From contig ONHE01000149.1 in the NCBI GenBank assembly GCA_900317545.1, positions 1-38,871 on the forward strand: DNA of 38,871 nt, read 5' to 3'. A program made the position numbers and the translations under genes. This DNA is from an uncultured Prevotella sp. GTDB lineage: Bacteria > Bacteroidota > Bacteroidia > Bacteroidales > Bacteroidaceae. The notes below the pieces were generated by a model. The model worked only from the letters and a program-made list of their open reading frames with translations. It was not told the origin of the DNA and ran no database searches. Below, one piece after another: positions 1 to 9,025 of this stretch (position 1 is the first letter of the stretch; every line of letters starts with the position of its first letter).

Positions 1-1035
1 ACGGTTGACGGCACAATAAAAATGATAGACCACCCCTGCGTGTTTGAGGACGTAGCTCTTATGGGCGAAGAGGTTATCATAATCCTTTGAAGGCCGAATG
101 AGATCATCGCCGTTCCAGTCCTGCCAGTGTATGAGATCCCTGCTGACAGAGAACGTGTTGAAAGCATCATACTTCCGGGACGGATTATAGGCTGAAAAAT
201 AGAACAGAACGAACTTATCCCCCATCCTGACAATCTGTGCATCGCCGGTGATGATGCCTGATGCTTCGTGGAAATAGACCGGATTTTGCGGATAGCGTCG
301 CCACTTTTTCAAGTCGTTGGACAAGGCTATTCCGATGCGCTCAGCTTTCATCCGGTTGGCGGGACTGATTCCTCCGGCATTGTAAAACATGACGAAGCGC
401 TTGCCCAATCGGCGGCTTTTGTCTTCGTAGATGGTGCTTTTATATTGCACTAACTTTTCCCACCACTGAGCGTCACGATCCTCTATGCTCAGCAAGGGTT
501 TGTCTGCCGAATCCCATTCGTGTGCCTTAGCAATGTCCCCTTTGGTCCAGGCAATGCCGATGTTCAATGGTTTTTGGACTGCTTCATAGCCGGTTCCATC
601 ACCGCCGATATAAGTCATCCAATGTCTGCCACGATATTTGCGCATCTCATAAGTGCCGCCCCATGTCCAGTCAATCAGCGAGGGGAAGCCTCCGCGCTGA
701 TTCATGTCCCATCCGGAATCCTTGAATGAAAGGATCCGACCAAGCGTTTTCCAATGCAGCAGGTCATCTGACTCGCTCAGCCAGGTCTCATATCCGCGGC
801 CGTCCGTACCATCCTTCCCATTGTAAATCACGTAGGTCATATACCATTTGTCACGCTCCCGGAAGACTGTAGGGCAGTCGATCTTGTGGTAGTTGTCTGT
901 AGGAGCGATGACCATACCATATTTATATGGGGTCTTCACCTCCTCATAGATTGCCCGCATCTCATCGTCAGGAATCGGTTGGGCATAAATTCCCACCCCC
1001 CAGCAAAGCAGGATAATGATATATAACTTTCTCAT
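1..1035 (-). CDS. Five-bladed beta-propeller glycosidase (GH43-like), C-terminus cut by window edge
   Basis: The open frame starts at an ATG at 1033-1035 and runs off the left edge after 345 codons. Residues 1-18 (MRKLYIIILLCWGVGIYA) form a signal peptide ending near AQ, so the product is exported. The body has repeated beta-propeller blade motifs of the GH43/GH32/GH130 type: an early DCPTVFRERDKWYMTYV blade with a candidate catalytic Asp, and later SESDDLLHWKTLG and SNDLKKWRRY strands. It lies 12 bases after the preceding hydrolase stop and is the last gene visible in the operon. By context it should remove a terminal sugar, for example arabinofuranose, from pectin side chains. The exact family and substrate cannot be fixed from sequence alone. 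Confidence 0.7.
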   Translation of the reverse strand, partial: MRKLYIIILLCWGVGIYAQPIPDDEMRAIYEEVKTPYKYGMVIAPTDNYHKIDCPTVFRERDKWYMTYVIYNGKDGTDGRGYETWLSESDDLLHWKTLGRILSFKDSGWDMNQRGGFPSLIDWTWGGTYEMRKYRGRHWMTYIGGDGTGYEAVQKPLNIGIAWTKGDIAKAHEWDSADKPLLSIEDRDAQWWEKLVQYKSTIYEDKSRRLGKRFVMFYNAGGISPANRMKAERIGIALSNDLKKWRRYPQNPVYFHEASGIITGDAQIVRMGDKFVLFYFSAYNPSRKYDAFNTFSVSRDLIHWQDWNGDDLIRPSKDYDNLFAHKSYVLKHAGVVYHFYCAVNR

Positions 1036-1047
1036 TCGTTCATCCTC

Positions 1048-3732
1048 CTAATACATCAGCCAGTCGATCGCTTCATCTCCGCCGGCCAAACCGATCTCCC
1101 GCGGTGTGACCTTATCAGCTGTAAAGCCCAACACGACGAGCAGTCCGTGGGGCAGTTTCAGCACGTGATGTCCTTTGGGGAAGTCATATTTGTGAACGTT
1201 AACCAATGGCATTCCGTCAATTCTAAGTGCCGAAATCAATTGCGGGTCAGCTTGTCCGTAGTTGTTGGCTGCCGCATCTGTCTCCAGCTTAGGTGCTGCG
1301 GCATACTTCCGCTGATCATCTTTGAAATAGCCGACAAGCAAGGACACCGGTTTATCCGTAGTAAACTCGATCTTCGTGCCGCCGTCTCTCTGTGTCTGTC
1401 CGTTGAAGACACAGGCAGTCAGACCATTCAGTTCGGGCGCAAGGTCGGTCACCTTATGATCCATATCCATAAAGAGTTGCGCACCTTTCTCCAACGTTAC
1501 CGTCTGCAAGCCGTCAGCGAAGAGCACCTTGGAAGGCGTAAGCGCACGGACGGAAGATTGCTTTGGACCGGACGGAGCATTGTTGTTCATCTTCAGGATG
1601 GCAATGTTCTTCTTCAGATTTTCCAGCTCCTGCTCGTATAGAGGCAACAATTCCCACCACTCCTTCATGTGTCCGCCAGCGCCACTGATCGGGATTCTAC
1701 GTTGTGCAGTCTGCATACTGTTGGCGTATAGGTATGTACCCTTGGTCAAAGACACCAACTGACGATAATACGCAAGGCTTTTCTCAAGCAGCGGAACCGC
1801 TGCATCCAACTCGCCGATGTTCTTTCCCCACTTGTAGTTAAGGATATGCTGAGCAGCTTTGACCTTCCATCCGAATGAGTAGGCGAATGCCTGATAGCAA
1901 TGCATATCATTCTGCAACCGCTTGAACTCGTCTCTGTTTTTGGTTACGGAATTGGCAATGGCATCGATCGATTTTACGGCTTTGTCACCATGTAATTGGG
2001 TTTGAGCAACGATGTCAAGCGGCAACTCGCCGACATGCGGCTGATGTTTCCACTCTTTTTCCACATAATCTATAAGCATCTCACCTGTCGGACCACAGCT
2101 CTTGTAGAAGTCTGGATAGACGGTATATTTATACGGATTGAGCAGCTGACTCACGAACATGCCCAATAAAAGTGTTTGTCTGTTGCCTTCAGTAATACCG
2201 AATCGACGTAGCAGTTTAGGCGCGATTTCCCCACTCTCTTCGTAAGCGACACGGACATTGTCCGCATCCTGTTTCGAAAGACCATAATAATCGGAGAAGA
2301 TCCTGTTCCAATAAGCGTCTTCATCCTGCCGATCCCGGTGACAATTCCAAGCATAGCGCCCCCATTCCTTATACCATATCCAGTCGCGCTTGATCTGTTC
2401 CAGACGGTTTCCATCAGCCAATCTGTCTGCCGTGTAGGGGTAATCCCAATACGAAGCCTGAGGATATAAGTGCAAAGCATTTGCATGATGGACTTCATGC
2501 ATAGCGACAACACACTTGCGAACAAAGTCAGGTGCTCCCCACCGCCACGGTTCCAAGTTGGCAAGGATATGCACATTGCTTATATGGGTAGAACCTAATG
2601 CAGCCATCTCACGGTGACGCTCGGCCCACGGGCCTTGTGGCTGGTAGGTCGTAAGTGATTCGCCATTGTACTTCCACATGGTGTAGAGATTATTGTAGAG
2701 AGGCAATGCGGCTTCAATATCTTTCTTGATATTCGTATCGTGAGCACGTATAAGCAAGGGCGGTTCATCTGTCCGGCCAAGGGCTCTCAATCCATCCTTA
2801 ATGCCTGGAATAATCGTCTTGGTCAGCCATTCCACATCATCTTCTTCCGTATCCATGGCTTCCGCCAGACACGTTAATAATCCCACATTCGGGTAGTTCT
2901 CAATAAAGGCAGCGATACTTTTACGCGTATAATCGCTTAGAAGTGGCGTGATCTTGACATGGCGATCCTGTGTCTTGATGCCGTAGTGTTCGGCAAAAGG
3001 CTTGCTGACGATGATATTGTAGAACATCTGGATCACATAGATGCCTCTTTTATCGGCTTCATGCGTCAGAAAAGAAAAGATATCCTTGTTCTTCTCAAAT
3101 GTTGCGTCGTCTACTTCAACCGCAAATGGATAGTCCTTCAGCTTTACTAATGAAGCGAAAGGATGTCCATTCCATAGGTACAGAGAATTCATCCGGTTCT
3201 CAACCATCATATCTAAGTATTCGATCCAACGCTTCTTATCATAAAACCAAGGAAAGTTTTCGGGTGTATAGGGGTATTCATAGACCGCTCTTCCTGGCAA
3301 GTAATAGGTCTTCTGCATGCCGATATTCGTACCGCGAAGCACCATTTCGGGCGCGTCCCGAATCACATTCGGAAAATGAAAACCTTTGCTTTCCTTGACA
3401 CGTTCGGCCATTTCGACGCAGGCATAGATCACGCCTGAACCATCATTGCCAATGACTTTGACCGTTTTGCCCTTTGAAACGATCGTGAATCCTTCTTTCT
3501 TCAGGTTCGCAGTATCTTTGGCCAGCGAAAGCTGGATTCTATATTCGCCTTTACCATGATTGACCTGTACTTGATATCCAAGTGCCGCCAGCTTCTTCTG
3601 AAGGAATTCTGCTGCAAACTGAATGCGATTGGATGCGCGCTTGTCCGTATTAATCCGCACGGTCTCGGCGTATGCAGTCGTACATCCACAAATAATCAAC
3701 AGATTGAATAGAATGATCTTTAGTCGTTTCAT
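1048..3732 (-). CDS. Large exported TIM-barrel glycoside hydrolase, candidate GH138 alpha-galacturonidase
   Basis: 894 residues. I chose the ATG at 3730-3732, five bases after the upstream stop, because it gives a clean signal peptide (MKRLKIILFNLLIICGCTTAYA); an upstream ATG at 3804 would overlap the previous gene. Residues about 22-140 resemble the small alpha/beta domain that precedes GH20, GH67 and GH115 barrels. A barrel follows (about 150-500) with candidate acidic residues in CLAEAMDTEEDD and LEPWRWG. Then come a helical region and a C-terminal beta-sandwich (about 770-894). Size, domain order and the surrounding enzymes suggest GH138, which removes galacturonate from side chain A of rhamnogalacturonan II. 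The family call is recall plus context; a GH67/GH115-like uronidase is the main alternative. Confidence 0.6.
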   Translation of the reverse strand: MKRLKIILFNLLIICGCTTAYAETVRINTDKRASNRIQFAAEFLQKKLAALGYQVQVNHGKGEYRIQLSLAKDTANLKKEGFTIVSKGKTVKVIGNDGSGVIYACVEMAERVKESKGFHFPNVIRDAPEMVLRGTNIGMQKTYYLPGRAVYEYPYTPENFPWFYDKKRWIEYLDMMVENRMNSLYLWNGHPFASLVKLKDYPFAVEVDDATFEKNKDIFSFLTHEADKRGIYVIQMFYNIIVSKPFAEHYGIKTQDRHVKITPLLSDYTRKSIAAFIENYPNVGLLTCLAEAMDTEEDDVEWLTKTIIPGIKDGLRALGRTDEPPLLIRAHDTNIKKDIEAALPLYNNLYTMWKYNGESLTTYQPQGPWAERHREMAALGSTHISNVHILANLEPWRWGAPDFVRKCVVAMHEVHHANALHLYPQASYWDYPYTADRLADGNRLEQIKRDWIWYKEWGRYAWNCHRDRQDEDAYWNRIFSDYYGLSKQDADNVRVAYEESGEIAPKLLRRFGITEGNRQTLLLGMFVSQLLNPYKYTVYPDFYKSCGPTGEMLIDYVEKEWKHQPHVGELPLDIVAQTQLHGDKAVKSIDAIANSVTKNRDEFKRLQNDMHCYQAFAYSFGWKVKAAQHILNYKWGKNIGELDAAVPLLEKSLAYYRQLVSLTKGTYLYANSMQTAQRRIPISGAGGHMKEWWELLPLYEQELENLKKNIAILKMNNNAPSGPKQSSVRALTPSKVLFADGLQTVTLEKGAQLFMDMDHKVTDLAPELNGLTACVFNGQTQRDGGTKIEFTTDKPVSLLVGYFKDDQRKYAAAPKLETDAAANNYGQADPQLISALRIDGMPLVNVHKYDFPKGHHVLKLPHGLLVVLGFTADKVTPREIGLAGGDEAIDWLMY

Positions 3733-3737
3733 CACGT

Positions 3738-6700
3738 TTATTTTAGTTTGCTTAAATCTATCTTCTTGTAGGCCACGCGTTGTCTTCTCCATGTATAGAC
3801 ACAATGCAAACAGCCATCCTTGCCCTCAATGATAGCGGGGTAAGAGTATTGGCTGATTGGGCTGTCTTCTAAGGTGAGTACGTGGCGCCAGCACTGTCCG
3901 TCATCACTGATAGCAATACTTAAAGGTGTGCGAGGACCCTTTCGTTGGCCCGGAATAGTCTCGAAATCATTATAAACAAGCACATGACGGCCATCACGCA
4001 AGGTAACCGCGTCGGTACCGGATTGATTATTCGGCATTTCAGACAAGGTCACATCGGTCCAGGATAAGCCATTATCACTGCTAAAAGAAGTCGCAAGTTT
4101 GCCAGAGTGGGAACGCATGAGGACTTGCAGGCGACCGTCTTTGAGTTTGAGAATTGACGGCTGAATACAATCAATGGGATGCATTTTTTTGTCATCCGTC
4201 TTCAATGCTTGGACAGCGGGAACAGGACCTACGTACTGCCATTGACGTGTTTTCAGGTCATAGATCTCAACATGGAACTTCCAACCATTTACTTCCGTAC
4301 TTGATCCACAGATCAACTTGCCGTCAATGAGTTCAGGTTTGTTTTTCACAGGTCCTATAAATCCTTTAGGCAGAGGCTCGCGCTTACTCCATGTCTTACC
4401 ACCATCGCGGGACTTAACGACCCATCCCGTCCAATCAGAAACGCGTTTGCCGATCTTATAGAACAGCCATATCTCACCGTCAGGCATCGTAAACAGTACC
4501 GGATTCCAGCATGCTTTGCGCTTCAGATTGCCATGATGATAAGGCAGCACAGGACCCATTTTTGCATCTGTAGCAGAATCGTCTATGCCAGCCAGAAGAG
4601 CATCGGGACTTCCCAATTCAAAGACTCCGTCACCGGCAAGAATGGGCTTTTCCCATGTCGAAGCGTTGTGCGGCTTGCGACTCACCCATATGCAGACATC
4701 CGGATTGTTTTCATGCTTACCACCGAAATAGGCCGCAACCAAGTCACCGTTTTTCAATTCGGTGATCGTGGAGGCATGACATTGTGGGAACGAGGCATAA
4801 TTATACAGGAACTCATCTTTGACAATTGCAGCATTCGAAGCAGGTATCTTTATATTATAAGTATAATCTCCGGATCCAACATTTTCTTGATGTCCATCGG
4901 GGAAATGTATCGTTGCCATGGTATTGGCAGGTATGGATACCTCCCAATGAACATTCTCCAATGTCTTGTTCCATTTGCTTCCAATCTTCCCATAGGGTGA
5001 ATCAAAAGAAGCGTCAATGCTGAAACAGTCCTGGATTTCGAATGAAGGCTTGAGTTCGATCCGCTTATATCCTGGCTCCAAAGCTCGAATGCCACCGAGA
5101 TATTGATAACACCAAGTCAGCAGATCTCCCAACAACATCACATGATTACCACTGTTCATGGCCGGATTGGCCTTATCTCCGTTCCAGAGTTCCCATATGG
5201 TCGTCGCGCCGTTTTCAGCCATATAGCCCCAGGAGGGATAGGTCTTGTTGGTAGCGAGAAGCCATGCCACGTCGGCGAAACCATTGTCGCTCAATCCACG
5301 CATCAGCCAACTCGCACCGATAATGCCGGTCGTAATGTGCCCATTCCCAACCGTCATGATGTTGGTGATGAGATTCTTTACCACTTCCTCTTTCGCATTC
5401 TCCGGTACGATGCCGAATGCAAGGGGAAGAAGATTTGCCGTTGCCGTGTTGTTCCCATAGAAGATACTGTCCGGATAGAGGACATGTCCGGGGCGGACAG
5501 AAGTGCCGGGCTTATAAGTCAGGAACTTCTTATTGAATGCGTTCTTCAGTCTTGCATCAGCCTCATTCCAAACCTTAGCATCCTCCGTCAGACCCTGCAT
5601 GCGGGCGAATTTCTCCATCAATTGAAGGATCTTTATGCCATACGCAGTCGAGATCAGTTGTCCGTCGGTCTGGCGGGCAGGATCTTGGCTGTGAATTAAC
5701 TCCAACTTTTCAGGTGGCATACACCAATCACCGTATTTGTCCTTGGTAATGATGCCATCCACTTCGTATTCCTCCAGCATGTGGTAAAGCCATTTCTTGA
5801 TGCTCGGATAAGCATCGATGATCGGTTGCTTATTACCAAACTGCTCATAGAGCATGTCACATGCGAACGGGAAAACCGACGGCCAAGTCATGTTGTCATC
5901 GAAATAATTCCAGAACGAAGGGGTCACATTCGAGAAGGCTCCATCAGCACGCTGTCCGTCAACAAGATCCTTCATCCATTTCGCGTACAGTCGTTCATTG
6001 TCGAAAAGGAAGCTCTCTCCCCAGCACCCAGAGGCACGATCGCCGAGCCAGGGCTGCCGTTCATTTCGCTGCGGGCAATCTACCGGCATTCCCTTATAAT
6101 TGCTTTTGATGCCCCACCAAGCGTTACGGACCACCTTATTTAATATTGTATCCGACGTGGACAATGCTCCCGTCTTTGTCATCGGGTCGTTCACAGTGTA
6201 GGCCATAAAATCTTCGCGCTTCGCATTCTTCAGTCCTGTGACCATCGCATATCTGAAACCGTGATAGGAGAAGACTGGACGCCAGAGGACGGATCCGTTT
6301 TCTTTTCCGTTGCAGACATAGATGTCTTCGGACAAGGCGTTGCGTAAATTTGCCAAATAGAGCGTTCCATCCTCATTGAGGCGTTCCGCATACTTGACGC
6401 GGATGGTATCTCCCTTGTTTCCTTTTGGCCTGAATCCAATCCAGCCAGCCATGTTCTGTCCGAAGTCGATGATCGTTCTCCCGTCTTCAAGCGGCTTTAT
6501 GGTCAACGGATATCCATATGCTTCCTCCACCATATTAGGCGTCATCTGGCCGCGGAGCGTTCCTTCAGGCAATGCACTTCGTTCGGCTTTCCTCCATGAA
6601 TGATCGTCATATCCGAATACGCTCCATCCTCCCAACTCCAAACGGGCATCATATTCTTCTCCGTCATACTCATTATTAGACCGGATAGGACCTTCGGTGG

Positions 6701-7547
6701 TGATTTTCCAAGTCTGGTCTGTAAACCACGTATCTGTCGTTCCGTCCTCGTACTCGATGATCACGTTGATCCGACACGTAGGGAGGCCGAAGACCGGTGC
6801 TTTATATGCTTTCTCCTGACGCATGGGGAAATAGCGCCCGTTGCCAAGAACGATGCCGAGTGCATTGTCTTTTGCGAGCAATGGAGTAATATCATAAGTG
6901 TTGTAATAGATCGTCTTGCGATAATCGGACGGCACAGGTGTCAGGACCTGATCATCCCCCAATTTCCAGCCATTGACATAAAACTGATAGAGACCCAGGC
7001 CTGCCACATAGGCCGTAGCCCGTTTCACAGCCTTGGACAACTGATAATCCTTTCGCAGATAACGAGCCGCCAAGCGTGTGTGGAGCCCGGTCTGCTCACC
7101 TGGCTGGAGTCCTTCAAGTCCGATCCACTGTCCTTTCCACTTCGTCTCATTCAACAATCCCACAGAGAATGATTGTGCTGCCGACCAGTCGGAACGTCCC
7201 TTATTGGTCACGATCCGCACCTTCCAGTAGGCCCGCTGGTTACTTATCAGTTTTGTGCCTTTGTAAGATATCCACAACTGATCAGCAGATTGCACCTCGC
7301 CTGAATTCCATAAGTCGCCCTCATTTCTGTCAAGCAGCACCTTCGAGGAGGCCACGAGGATCTGGTATGAAGTCTGCACGAGGTTCCGATCGGAAGCATT
7401 TATTTTCCACGAAAACCGTGGTACGGTGGTGTCTAACCCCATTGGGTTGGCCAGATTTTCTGTCTTCAAATCATACAAAGAGATCTTGGCGGCTGACAAC
7501 TGCAATGGCAGCGCCAGTAGAATGACATAGAGGAATCGCTTCATCAT
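3738..7547 (-). CDS. Exported two-enzyme fusion: GH78 alpha-L-rhamnosidase plus GH33 sialidase-fold domain
   Basis: 1269 residues with a signal peptide (MMKRFLYVILLALPLQLSAA). Residues about 20-900 are a full GH78 alpha-L-rhamnosidase: N-terminal beta-sandwiches, then the (alpha/alpha)6 domain with DCPQRNERQPWLGD (490-503), which carries the general acid, and GATTIWELWNGD (780-791), which carries the catalytic base. Residues about 910-1269 are a BNR/Asp-box propeller with SRDGGKTW (1046-1053), SSDNGLSW (1156-1163) and SDDGQCW (1214-1220), ending in the YSYPAII strand of this group. No classical sialidase RIP motif is obvious; the first blade reads CHASTITELKNGD. GH33-type enzymes act on keto-deoxy sugars, and rhamnogalacturonan II side chain C is rhamnose on Kdo, so one protein could remove both sugars. 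Spacing is five bases on each side within the operon. Confidence 0.88.
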   Translation of the reverse strand: MMKRFLYVILLALPLQLSAAKISLYDLKTENLANPMGLDTTVPRFSWKINASDRNLVQTSYQILVASSKVLLDRNEGDLWNSGEVQSADQLWISYKGTKLISNQRAYWKVRIVTNKGRSDWSAAQSFSVGLLNETKWKGQWIGLEGLQPGEQTGLHTRLAARYLRKDYQLSKAVKRATAYVAGLGLYQFYVNGWKLGDDQVLTPVPSDYRKTIYYNTYDITPLLAKDNALGIVLGNGRYFPMRQEKAYKAPVFGLPTCRINVIIEYEDGTTDTWFTDQTWKITTEGPIRSNNEYDGEEYDARLELGGWSVFGYDDHSWRKAERSALPEGTLRGQMTPNMVEEAYGYPLTIKPLEDGRTIIDFGQNMAGWIGFRPKGNKGDTIRVKYAERLNEDGTLYLANLRNALSEDIYVCNGKENGSVLWRPVFSYHGFRYAMVTGLKNAKREDFMAYTVNDPMTKTGALSTSDTILNKVVRNAWWGIKSNYKGMPVDCPQRNERQPWLGDRASGCWGESFLFDNERLYAKWMKDLVDGQRADGAFSNVTPSFWNYFDDNMTWPSVFPFACDMLYEQFGNKQPIIDAYPSIKKWLYHMLEEYEVDGIITKDKYGDWCMPPEKLELIHSQDPARQTDGQLISTAYGIKILQLMEKFARMQGLTEDAKVWNEADARLKNAFNKKFLTYKPGTSVRPGHVLYPDSIFYGNNTATANLLPLAFGIVPENAKEEVVKNLITNIMTVGNGHITTGIIGASWLMRGLSDNGFADVAWLLATNKTYPSWGYMAENGATTIWELWNGDKANPAMNSGNHVMLLGDLLTWCYQYLGGIRALEPGYKRIELKPSFEIQDCFSIDASFDSPYGKIGSKWNKTLENVHWEVSIPANTMATIHFPDGHQENVGSGDYTYNIKIPASNAAIVKDEFLYNYASFPQCHASTITELKNGDLVAAYFGGKHENNPDVCIWVSRKPHNASTWEKPILAGDGVFELGSPDALLAGIDDSATDAKMGPVLPYHHGNLKRKACWNPVLFTMPDGEIWLFYKIGKRVSDWTGWVVKSRDGGKTWSKREPLPKGFIGPVKNKPELIDGKLICGSSTEVNGWKFHVEIYDLKTRQWQYVGPVPAVQALKTDDKKMHPIDCIQPSILKLKDGRLQVLMRSHSGKLATSFSSDNGLSWTDVTLSEMPNNQSGTDAVTLRDGRHVLVYNDFETIPGQRKGPRTPLSIAISDDGQCWRHVLTLEDSPISQYSYPAIIEGKDGCLHCVYTWRRQRVAYKKIDLSKLK

Positions 7548-7552
7548 GGAGT

Positions 7553-9022
7553 TTATTCGTTCAGATTACGGTTTCGATCAGACAATGAAAGATCATTGAT
7601 TTCTTTCTGATCGATTGATAAATAGGTCTTGGTTGCATCTACAGCGATCAGCACCCCGTCCTCGATCTTGTCAGAAACGTTAAGGGGCGTAAATGTCTGG
7701 ACGCCATTCGCGTATTCGCCGAGATACTTCAACTTGCCCGAGGCGGCATCCATCCACCACACATTTTTCTTTCCTCCGCTGACCTTACGAAGATCGATGG
7801 CCATGCAGTTGGAATGGTAGTTGTATACAAGCAGATAACTTTTCCCGCGCGTAGCAATCAAGCGATCATACTGCGCGCCGTTTTTACCCGCGATCACACT
7901 TTGATCCGACACACGCTCCATATAGGGAAACGTAAGCATCAGGTTCTTCAGAAACTTCATTTGGTTGAATCCCGGATCCTCCAAGGCATCGATCCAGCTC
8001 TTCTCCTCGCCGTCCCTGCCATAGCCGGTTCCATGACCCGGTTCGAGCATCTGCATGATCGAGTTGTGGCCGTAGGTATGTCCGCAACAGCCGGCAAATA
8101 CATCCCAATAGGCATACCTGCGCACATCGCAGTCCTTCCATCGGCCTTCGTTCGGATCATGCAACCCGATCGGGATGGCCTCATAGCTCGGCTCTGCATC
8201 CAAAACCGGTTTTATGGGCTTGTACTTCCATGTGGAATCGACATACATCCATACGTCTTCCTCTGTGTTGTCGGGTATTGGGTAGTCTGCATTGCCCATC
8301 CTTTGCCCGTAGCGACGATGGCCGCTCTGATACATGTGGAAGTCTATCCAAGGCGCATTGCTGAACCATCGGGCGGAAGTGAACCGTCCCCGCGGGTGAT
8401 AGGTCATCAGATGGTTGTGGTCAATCGACTTGATCGCGGTGGCCAAAGCATGCCACACCTCCGGGTGGACATCGCCTGGAATATCGCCTCCCATGATCCA
8501 AATGATGTTCGGCTTGTCCTTGTAGCGCTCGGCCAAGAAGCGCCCGTAGGCTTTAGCTTGGTCCTCATTGATGTTACCGTTTTTCACCTGTGATCCCCAA
8601 ATGGTCACCATACCGATGAAGATGCCATTACGTGCAGCGGTATCAATGATGTAGTCCATGTGGTCCCAATAGGAATAGACGCCCTCTGGATCCGCCTTTG
8701 ACATGTCCCAACCAAAGGGATTGGACAACTGTCCATAGCAATTGACGGAAGGAACACCATTGAGTACCTGCACCTGAACAACGTTATAGCCGGCGCGCCG
8801 GCATTTGGAGAGATAGTAACCTACCTTGGATCGGTCCAGTTTTTCAGGCATCAGCCAGCCTGTATCGCCCAACCAGAAGAACGGGCGGCCATTCTCAAAC
8901 TGCAGATAACGCTGATTGTCAGAGACCTTCAGTCTGCCATTCTTCCACAAATTCTGGGCATTCACGGTTAGCGAAAAGCAAATGCCTGTCAACAAAAGGA
9001 TTATCTTTTTCATTGTCTTCAT
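7553..9022 (-). CDS. GH140-type apiosidase (DUF4038 plus collagen-binding-like C-terminal domain)
   Basis: 489 residues with an N-terminal signal peptide (residues 1-22, ending VNAQ). The central (beta/alpha)8 domain is of the DUF4038 type: FFWLGDTGWLMPEKLDR near residue 48, the GGDIPGD segment at 178-184 with a candidate acid Asp180, and LDAEPSYE at 274-281 with a candidate nucleophile Glu277. The last 90 or so residues form the small beta domain found at the end of this family. Characterised GH140 enzymes hydrolyse D-apiose from galacturonate at the base of rhamnogalacturonan II side chains A and B. The gene starts three bases after the GH95 stop, so the two are almost certainly co-transcribed. 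Confidence in the family is high; activity is inferred from the family. Confidence 0.85.
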   Translation of the reverse strand: MKTMKKIILLLTGICFSLTVNAQNLWKNGRLKVSDNQRYLQFENGRPFFWLGDTGWLMPEKLDRSKVGYYLSKCRRAGYNVVQVQVLNGVPSVNCYGQLSNPFGWDMSKADPEGVYSYWDHMDYIIDTAARNGIFIGMVTIWGSQVKNGNINEDQAKAYGRFLAERYKDKPNIIWIMGGDIPGDVHPEVWHALATAIKSIDHNHLMTYHPRGRFTSARWFSNAPWIDFHMYQSGHRRYGQRMGNADYPIPDNTEEDVWMYVDSTWKYKPIKPVLDAEPSYEAIPIGLHDPNEGRWKDCDVRRYAYWDVFAGCCGHTYGHNSIMQMLEPGHGTGYGRDGEEKSWIDALEDPGFNQMKFLKNLMLTFPYMERVSDQSVIAGKNGAQYDRLIATRGKSYLLVYNYHSNCMAIDLRKVSGGKKNVWWMDAASGKLKYLGEYANGVQTFTPLNVSDKIEDGVLIAVDATKTYLSIDQKEINDLSLSDRNRNLNE

Positions 9023-9025
9023 TGT

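Noticed and set aside
7814-8593. Plus-strand open frame of 259 codons
   Set aside because: Antisense to the GH140 gene, with no recognisable features.
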